64,000 bases of DNA, taken from positions 992,001 to 1,056,000 of the forward strand of contig CAWBVW010000001.1 in the NCBI GenBank assembly GCA_963792365.1, in the 5' to 3' direction. A model generated the notes under the pieces. It had not been told where the DNA came from, searched no databases, and saw nothing but the letters and a program-made list of their open reading frames with translations. The translations under genes were made by a program, and so were the position numbers. Origin of the DNA: JAOUGY01 sp963792365 (lineage in GTDB: Bacteria; Actinomycetota; Acidimicrobiia; Spongiisociales; ZC4RG35). Below, in pieces: positions 58,385-64,000 of the stretch. The stretch's first letter is position 1. Each line of letters begins with the position of its first letter.

Positions 58385-59478
58385 GCCACCCTCATGCGCT
58401 TGACGAGTCGCTTCATCACACGCAGGCTGGCGAGCCTCGGATAGACCCGATCGTGGCCGAGCCTCACGATCCGATTGGGAAGGTAGGTCGACGCTTCCGG
58501 TAGCAGGAGCACCTCGCCACCAAACCCCAGCTTGAAACGGGTCACCGAGTCGGCCGCGGCGCCGGAGACCTTCTCGCCGGCGAGCACCGAACGGGCTATG
58601 TCCGGTTCGATCCCGTCGAAGTCATACCGCTTGAAGCCGTGAGCGTTGGCCCACTTGATGGCCTCCCAATGCATGACTTCGTTGGGACGCCGGTTGCCCT
58701 CTTCGCCCGACCAGGCGCCACGCTTGTACACGACGGTGTCGCCGAACGTCATCGCAAGAAGTCCGGCGACAGCCTGCCCCTCATACTCGGCCACAAAGAC
58801 CTCACACCATGATCCGAGCGTTTCGTAGAGGTCGAGGAGATAGTCGAGGCGATTAGGCACAAATCCCTGCCTGGAGGCGGTCTGTTCGAGCATCCGGTGA
58901 AACACGGCGACGTCGGAGCGGTCCCCGCGCCGGACTGTGATGCCCGATCTGAGGCCGAGCCTGATGTTGTAGCGAGTCTTCGACTTCATGCCGGCAAGCA
59001 GAGCGTCGGGTTCCTGACGGAGGTCCAGGACCGTGGTGGCCGGTAGCGACATCTTGATATGGGAGGGCCCGAAACCCGAGTTCCGCATCGCAGCGCCCAA
59101 TAGATGAGCGTGATCCGGAGGTTGCACGATCATGAGATCGATTCGTCGCTCGCGGGAAAATCGCCGGAGGGCATCGATCACCGAATCCGTGAGGTCGGGT
59201 CGACCGGCTGTGATCAACGGGCCGCGGTCGAGGTATGCCACCCTGCCGAACCGCGCAACCGACCTCGAAAGAATCTGAGCTCCGGCGAGCTGCTCGCCTT
59301 CGCCTGTGAGCAGCAGTCGGTCCACGTCCCAGCCTCGATGTGACTGGACCAAACCCCATCGTGAGGTCTGAGCGTGGTGGCCGTCTTCCATTCGGCCGAC
59401 GAATTCATCCCAATCCTCGTCGATGCCACCTTGGCCTCGAGTCCAGCCGGGAATCTCGCTCGAACGATGATCAACCAT
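58381..59478 (-). CDS. FemAB-like (lipid II-type) aminoacyl/acyl transferase
   Basis: This 365-residue double-GNAT protein has an N-terminal half SSEIPGWTRGQGGIDEDWDE then HHAQTSRWGLVQSHRGWDVD. A central GMKSKTRYNIRLGLRSGITV resembles the FemX/FemA start of the second domain. The C-terminal half reads VPNRLDYLLDLYETLGSWCE, AGLLAMTFGDTVVYKRGAWS, and ends FKLGFGGEVLLLPEAST. FemAB enzymes add amino acids from aminoacyl-tRNA to peptidoglycan or small molecules. Here it lies between ATP-grasp and beta-helix genes, so it may add an aminoacyl group to the phosphonate or polymer. The ATG at 59478 overlaps the beta-helix stop by eight bases. Confidence 0.8.
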   Translation of the reverse strand: MVDHRSSEIPGWTRGQGGIDEDWDEFVGRMEDGHHAQTSRWGLVQSHRGWDVDRLLLTGEGEQLAGAQILSRSVARFGRVAYLDRGPLITAGRPDLTDSVIDALRRFSRERRIDLMIVQPPDHAHLLGAAMRNSGFGPSHIKMSLPATTVLDLRQEPDALLAGMKSKTRYNIRLGLRSGITVRRGDRSDVAVFHRMLEQTASRQGFVPNRLDYLLDLYETLGSWCEVFVAEYEGQAVAGLLAMTFGDTVVYKRGAWSGEEGNRRPNEVMHWEAIKWANAHGFKRYDFDGIEPDIARSVLAGEKVSGAAADSVTRFKLGFGGEVLLLPEASTYLPNRIVRLGHDRVYPRLASLRVMKRLVKRMRVA

Positions 59479-60916
59479 TTTCGGTCCTGTACTCGAAGGC
59501 GCCCGCATCGAATCCGCCACCTTGCGGTCGCCGGAGCCCGAGGAGATCCTCGAGGACCGGCACCTGTGCGCCCGAGCCGACGTCGACGGCAGCCGAATCC
59601 TGGCGCAGCCGGAAGTCGGAGTTCCACGCATCCACGAACCCCGCATCGTCGAGGTCCCGCACCTCGACGTTGTCCGATACGGCAACATCCGCGTCGACGG
59701 GCTGGATCGCACGCGGCGTTGCCACGATGAAGTTGTATGCGACCTCGTTCGAGGAACCACGGTCGTTTGCGTACCGGATGCCTACCCGCGTCGCGTTGAC
59801 CACCGTGTTGTGAACGACGCGGATGGCGTCGCGCTCGTTGCTTCCACGGGTCACATTGATTCCTTCGCCTTCATCGGGGGCGAGGCTCCCCGCCTGGACG
59901 ATCACGTTGTTGGCAACGAGATTCCCACCGTTGCCCTGTACGTAGATCCCCTCGGCTGCGGGGGCCACCACGGCATTGCCGACGATGCTGCAAACACTCC
60001 CCCGGTTGTTGATGATGCCGGACCGTTGATCATCCTCGTTGGCACGTCCGGCTCTGATGATTCGGTTGTCGCGGATGTCGCACCGTTCGACGGCCGATCC
60101 CACCTGAAGCCCATCCCAGCCGGCGTCCACGACGAGATTCCGGGCGGCCTCGACGCCCACCAAGACCGGATCCACGCCCTCGGCGTACGAAGAGCTCCCC
60201 AAATAGAGGCCCTCGGTACCGACATCGTGGATGTAGTTGTCGACGACCACCGTGTCGTGCTGGATCCACTCGTCCCGCTGTGCGCCATCGTCCGCCGCCG
60301 TTCGAATGAACACGCCGGAATGGGAGGTGCCACTGATCTCCACGTGGTCGATCGTTATCGACTCGCTCTGCCGGGTGCCTGCGACACCCCTTCCCGAGCC
60401 ACGGATCACGATGCCGCATCGCTGCCCCGACTCGGGAAGTGAAGCCCCACATGCCGACTCGAGTCCGGCACCCGATACGACCAGGTGGCTGCTGTCTCTG
60501 ATGTCGATGCCTGCGTAATCCTCGTGATCAGCCTCGATCACCACCACGCCACCACTGTTGATGATCTGGACCGGTTCTTCGGCGGATCCCGATACTCCCA
60601 CCACTTGAAGGGGTCCTCGCCGACCGCCGATGAGACACACGGTGTCGCCAGGCGAGACATCGGTGGACTCGAGCCGCTCGATCCCGGGGCCCACGGACAT
60701 GTCACAGGTCTCGGTCGGAGCGGTCGAACCGCTCGGTCGAGCCGGTAGGTCGGGTGGAGGCAGCGCGTACGACTGTGCGACGACATCATCTTCCGATCGA
60801 CTCATGAACACGACGAGGGCCACGATCACCAGAAGACACAGCGCACCGACGACAAGCGCCATCTTCATTCGACCTCCACTCACCGTTGCCCCACGCGCGA
60901 CGACACCCGATCTCAT
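59471..60916 (-). CDS. Membrane-anchored right-handed beta-helix protein
   Basis: This protein has about 481 residues. An N-terminal TM helix (residues about 17-38, MALVVGALCLLVIVALVVFM) is followed by a Ser/Pro-rich linker and a beta-helix from about residue 75 onward (GDTVCLIGGRRGPLQVVGVS, DIRDSSHLVVSGAGLESACG, GTEGLYLGSSSYAEG). Conserved Cys residues and coil lengths match the protein at 51854-53806, its paralogue lacking an anchor. It is the first gene of the phosphonate operon. The start may be ATG 60916 or an ATG 15 codons later (MKMALVVGALC). Enzymatic activity (lyase or epimerase) is unproven. Confidence 0.72.
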   Translation of the reverse strand: MRSGVVARGATVSGGRMKMALVVGALCLLVIVALVVFMSRSEDDVVAQSYALPPPDLPARPSGSTAPTETCDMSVGPGIERLESTDVSPGDTVCLIGGRRGPLQVVGVSGSAEEPVQIINSGGVVVIEADHEDYAGIDIRDSSHLVVSGAGLESACGASLPESGQRCGIVIRGSGRGVAGTRQSESITIDHVEISGTSHSGVFIRTAADDGAQRDEWIQHDTVVVDNYIHDVGTEGLYLGSSSYAEGVDPVLVGVEAARNLVVDAGWDGLQVGSAVERCDIRDNRIIRAGRANEDDQRSGIINNRGSVCSIVGNAVVAPAAEGIYVQGNGGNLVANNVIVQAGSLAPDEGEGINVTRGSNERDAIRVVHNTVVNATRVGIRYANDRGSSNEVAYNFIVATPRAIQPVDADVAVSDNVEVRDLDDAGFVDAWNSDFRLRQDSAAVDVGSGAQVPVLEDLLGLRRPQGGGFDAGAFEYRTENG

Positions 60917-61131
60917 CGAGCATCTCTCTTCATCACTCGCCCGCCCGGCCTGCAACGTAGCACGGCGGTGCTGGCCGGGAAGTCCGAAGTCGCTTCCTGG
61001 GCGCCCCCGAGTCGTCCCGTGTGAGTATGCGAGGTCCACCGCAGTCCATCGCTTGCACTACGACCTCGATGCGCCGAGCGGCCTCTGAACCCACGGCCCA
61101 TACCCTGACACCGAGGTGCAAGAATCGACCG

Positions 61132-62583
61132 ATGACAGAAGCGCGCCCGAGACTGCCTAGCGGTGTATGGCTGGTCGCCGGGAGCGTGGTCACGACTCTT
61201 CTTCTGTTGTCCCCCCGCTACGGGTTCCATCGAGACGAGCTCTACTTCTTGGTCGCAGGACGCCGGCTCGACTGGGGGTTCGTGGACCAACCTCCCCTCA
61301 CCCCGATGGTCGCCCGAATCTCCGAGATGCTCCTCGGAACGTCGCCGACTGCGATCCGAGTGTTACCGGCGTTGGCGTTGGGCGGGGTCGCCTTGCTGTC
61401 TGCGCTCGTGGCACGCCGATTCGGTGGAGGCGCCACCGCTCAGGTTGCGGCCGCACTCATGGGATCCGGAACTGGTGTTGCCCTGGCGATCGGACACCTC
61501 CTTTCCACCGCAGCGTTCGACTTCTTCTTCTGGGGCCTCGCCACCTACCTCTTCGTCATGATCCTCGACGGGGCCGACCCGCGATGGTGGATGGCGCTTG
61601 GGGCCACGATCGGCGTCGGCGCCATGAACAAGCACCTCATCGCCGCGTTGGCGGCTGCGATGCTGCTTGCCACGCTCGTCACTCGGAGCGGATCACTTCT
61701 GCGATCGCCGTGGCCGTGGATCGGTGCGTTGATCGCCGCCGTAATCGCGGCGCCGAACGTGCTGTGGCAGGCTCAACACGGTTGGCCCCAGCTCGAGATG
61801 GCGCGGGCTCTCACCGAGCGGAGCGACGGTCGGATCGCATTCGTCATCCAGCAGATCGGACTCCTGTCGATCGTGCTGTTGGCGCCGGCGAGCATCGGCC
61901 TCTGGCGCCTGATTTCATCACCCGGTTTCGCTCGGTGGCGGCCGATCGGAGTTGCCTTCGTCGTGCTGTTCGTTACGTTCCTGGCGCTCGAGGGCAAGGC
62001 GTACTACGTCGCACCGTTGTATCCGGTGCTCCTGGCCGCAGGCGCATGTTGGTTCGAAGCGAAGAAGCGTCGCGCCAGAATCGTGTTGGGTGTTGTCGGC
62101 GCAGTTGGCATCGTCGCCGGCACTGTGATTGCGCTCCCCATCGTTCCTCGAACTTCAGTTTCGACCGTGGACGCAACCGGCGAGCTGGGGGAAACCGTCG
62201 GGTGGCCCGAGCTCGTGGATCAGGTCGAGGCCGTATACCGTTCGATTCCAGAAGAATCCCGCGGCGAGGTCGTGATCTTCACCGGGTCGTATGGACAGGC
62301 CGGCGCCATCGAAGTTCTCGGCGCCGGGCGGGGGCTTCCGGCAGCCGTGAGCGGCCACAACAACTACTGGCTATGGGGTCCACCCGATGAACGTGGGCCA
62401 GTGATCGGAGTGGGACCTGTCGCTGAGGTACTTGCCCTCATCTGCGACGATGTGGCGACCGTGGGGACGATCACAAATCCCTGGGACGTGCCGAATGAGG
62501 AGTTCGGAAACCCGCTGCTCCTGTGCCTAGAGCCCTCAGGCGGGCTGGCCGACGTCTGGGACCGCGTCCGGCACTACAACTGA
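61132..62583 (+). CDS. GT39/ArnT-type membrane glycosyltransferase
   Basis: This 483-residue protein has roughly ten to twelve membrane helices. The first outside loop carries the family acidic motif (YGFHRDELYFLVAGRRLDWG, DE in HRDE), and FVDQPPLTPMVARISEMLLG is typical of dolichyl/polyprenyl-phosphate-mannose transferases (PMT/ArnT/GT39). It would glycosylate proteins or polymers outside the membrane using a polyprenyl-phosphate sugar. The ATG at 61132 fits leaderless expression: an AAGAAT box (61120-61125) lies six bases upstream. It diverges from the phosphonate operon with about 215 bp between, where no gene is seen. Confidence 0.85.
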   Translation: MTEARPRLPSGVWLVAGSVVTTLLLLSPRYGFHRDELYFLVAGRRLDWGFVDQPPLTPMVARISEMLLGTSPTAIRVLPALALGGVALLSALVARRFGGGATAQVAAALMGSGTGVALAIGHLLSTAAFDFFFWGLATYLFVMILDGADPRWWMALGATIGVGAMNKHLIAALAAAMLLATLVTRSGSLLRSPWPWIGALIAAVIAAPNVLWQAQHGWPQLEMARALTERSDGRIAFVIQQIGLLSIVLLAPASIGLWRLISSPGFARWRPIGVAFVVLFVTFLALEGKAYYVAPLYPVLLAAGACWFEAKKRRARIVLGVVGAVGIVAGTVIALPIVPRTSVSTVDATGELGETVGWPELVDQVEAVYRSIPEESRGEVVIFTGSYGQAGAIEVLGAGRGLPAAVSGHNNYWLWGPPDERGPVIGVGPVAEVLALICDDVATVGTITNPWDVPNEEFGNPLLLCLEPSGGLADVWDRVRHYN

Positions 62584-62830
62584 CCGCCATACGCTCTGGC
62601 GACCCAGCGGTCTTGGGTCGTCGCTCCACCATCGGCAACCCGATCGCGTAGGGCGACGCCCGCCACGGTCCCTCGGAGAATCGAACCGTGGTGATCCTGG
62701 AACGCCCCCCGACGCCTGTCGGCGTCTGACACCTCGCGCAGATTGCCTCTTCGCCCGATTGGGACTTCCGTCTCATGCGGCGAAGCGGGCACTCCGCCAC
62801 GATCTCAGTGCCTGCCAGGAAGGAAAAACA

Positions 62831-63394
62831 ATGGAGAGGGGAAACCATCTGCACATCGTCACCGGCGCACCGGGAACCGGGAAGACGTCGCTCCTCGACA
62901 ACCTGATCGACGTTCCCATCGACGCAGTGGGCGAGCCCGCTCGCGAGTTGATCGCCGAACACCGACGACCCGGACACCGGGGCGGATGGGAAGGATCGGC
63001 GCAAGGTTTTCAGGATCGGCTGCTGGAGCTATCGATCGAGAAGTACCGACGAGGGCGGAACACGGTGCCGCAATGATCTTCGATCGAGGCATACCCGACT
63101 GCATCGGGTACGCCAGGCACATGGGCGTCGACCCGAAGCCCAGCGTGATCGCAACCCGGCAGTACCGCTCCTCCCGTCGGGTATTCATCACTCCGCCCTG
63201 GGAGGAGATCTACACGACGGATCGCGACCGGATCATGACGTTCGAGATGACGGTTGCCTTTCATGGGCATCTCGTGGACGCCCGAAAACGCGGGCTACGA
63301 GCTCGTGGAGATCCCGTTCCGCTCGGTCGAAGCACGGACTCGGTGCATCACAGACCGCGTCCTCGAAGACGAACGCCTGGCGGCCACGGACTGA
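62831..63394 (+). pseudogene. Frameshifted P-loop ATPase (AAA_28-like)
   Basis: An excellent ribosome site (AGGAAGGAAAAACA) precedes an ATG that opens with Walker A (HIVTGAPGTGKTSLLDNLID) and continues to about 63065, where a stop cuts in. The protein resumes in a second frame (MIFDRGIPDCIGYARHMGVD, FITPPWEEIYTTDRDRIMTF) and again in a third after about 63275 (PENAGYELVEIPFRSVEART, stop 63394). Together these spell a complete ATPase of about 185 residues with the DRxxPD and PPWEEIY motifs of the AAA_28 family. Two frameshifts in an otherwise conserved protein point to recent inactivation or sequencing error. Confidence 0.7.
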
Positions 63395-63406
63395 CGCTAG
63401 GTCCGA

Positions 63407-64000
63407 TCAGTCCAGAGCCACTCCGAAGCCGCTGCGTGCCAACTCGAGGATCACGCGACGCGGCTCCACCAGATCCGCGACCCTGGCTCGCGCCAAGTCA
63501 CCCAGTCGCACGACCTCTTCGTCGTAGACGCCGTGCCGGCGGGCGAGCGAGAGGACCTGGGCGTTGCGCCAGACCTTCCGCCTCGACTCGGCCAGGAACC
63601 GCTGCGTGCCCCGCCGGTTGAGCGGACGGAGAAGCCGATCCACGGTGGTTCTGTCACCCGGGAGCTCGACGGCTTCGAGGGCGACGTCCTCTTCGGCCAC
63701 ACGTGCCGCCAGAATCGCGTCGATCGCCCGGTGGTCGCGTTCCCGACGCGCAAGCACCTCCTCGTCGTCGAACTCGTCATCTGTGATGACCTGGACCAGT
63801 GCCTGCGGCAGGTCGAAGTTGATGTGAGCGTTCATCCCCAGCAGAACCATCCGAAGCGGAGGCACTCTCGGCTGCCGCCCGACCGAGAGCGCAATCTCCC
63901 AGGGGCCCGGCGGAATCCTCGCCGCAAGGTGATCGTCGAGCGCGTCGAGGTAGAAGCGGGCGAACACCTCGTCCCACCGCTCCACCCAGTCGGCATCGAC
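63407..64000 (-). CDS. DUF5995 family protein (5' end beyond window)
   Basis: This protein fragment covers about 198 residues. Its frame is open to the right edge of the window, so the true start lies outside. Central motifs MVLLGMNAHINFDLPQALVQ and a charged helical C-terminus fit the actinobacterial DUF5995 family, whose function is unknown. A GTG at 63985 lies inside the open frame, but residues upstream (DADWVERWDEV) continue the same helix, so I treat the gene as partial. It converges with the broken ATPase gene. Confidence 0.65.
   Translation of the reverse strand, partial: VDADWVERWDEVFARFYLDALDDHLAARIPPGPWEIALSVGRQPRVPPLRMVLLGMNAHINFDLPQALVQVITDDEFDDEEVLARRERDHRAIDAILAARVAEEDVALEAVELPGDRTTVDRLLRPLNRRGTQRFLAESRRKVWRNAQVLSLARRHGVYDEEVVRLGDLARARVADLVEPRRVILELARSGFGVALD

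Noticed and set aside
61021..61132. Longer N-terminus of the GT39-like enzyme
   Set aside because: The 37 extra residues lack membrane character and run through the -10-like box; the ATG at 61132 begins directly before the first helix.
1..64000. Transposases, tRNA or rRNA genes, phage modules, replication origin
   Set aside because: I looked on both strands and found no transposase motif, terminal inverted repeats of an insertion element, tRNA cloverleaf with CCA end, rRNA stretch, integrase or DnaA-box cluster that I could support.

Overview
The window is high-GC DNA with actinobacterial traits. These include many start codons reading GTG, ATGA/GTGA gene overlaps, leaderless -10 boxes (TAnnnT placed 6-7 nt before a start codon), a relic of an F420-type (Ddn-like) oxidoreductase, a mycothiol-type maleylpyruvate isomerase family protein, and Cys-containing S-layer-homology-like repeats. 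I infer an Actinomycetota member, most likely class Acidimicrobiia. The sulfotransferase-rich surface-polymer locus would suit a marine or saline lifestyle. That assignment is an inference, because no rRNA or other marker gene is present.

Region 1 (about 0-24 kb) is mixed housekeeping and accessory DNA. It holds an NfnAB-like flavin/iron-sulfur oxidoreductase pair, an MFS permease, a tryptophanase, a VOC protein, a MarR-MMPL exporter operon with a palindromic operator, dodecin, a DEAD-box helicase, an APH-type phosphotransferase, a nitronate monooxygenase, a GNAT enzyme, two exported proteins with SLH-like repeats, a sugar epimerase and a haloalkane-dehalogenase-like protein that has lost its nucleophile. 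Several genes are visibly decayed: a Ddn-like oxidoreductase, an acyl-CoA dehydrogenase tail, an alpha/beta-hydrolase/BTAD regulator and a cupin.

Region 2 (about 23.8-51.8 kb) is a large surface-polysaccharide locus built as two divergent operons. The leftward operon runs from a polyprenyl-phosphate sugar transferase through a Gfo/Idh/MocA oxidoreductase, DegT aminotransferase, Wzz-like protein with a degenerate GGDEF tail, Wzx flippase, O-antigen ligase/polymerase, two sulfotransferases, glycosyltransferases, P-loop and APH-type kinases and an AlgD/UGD-type dehydrogenase to a FemAB/GNAT enzyme. Almost every junction is a 4-base overlap. The rightward operon begins with a 1754-residue exported repeat protein containing a perfect-looking 573-bp tandem repeat, then three more sulfotransferases, a glycosyltransferase and a nucleotidyltransferase/kinase fusion.

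Region 3 (about 51.8-61 kb) is, I think, the most novel part. A tightly overlapping leftward operon carries a membrane-anchored beta-helix protein, a FemAB-like transferase, an ATP-grasp ligase, a zinc-ribbon methyltransferase, a thymidylate-kinase-like enzyme, a D-2-hydroxyacid dehydrogenase and a convincing phosphoenolpyruvate mutase. No phosphonopyruvate decarboxylase is visible. The set suggests an unusual phosphonate pathway in which phosphonopyruvate is pulled off by reduction, possibly to decorate the cell-surface polymer. A second beta-helix paralogue with SLH-like repeats follows.

Region 4 (61-64 kb) has a GT39-like membrane glycosyltransferase, a frameshifted P-loop ATPase and a DUF5995 gene that runs off the window end.
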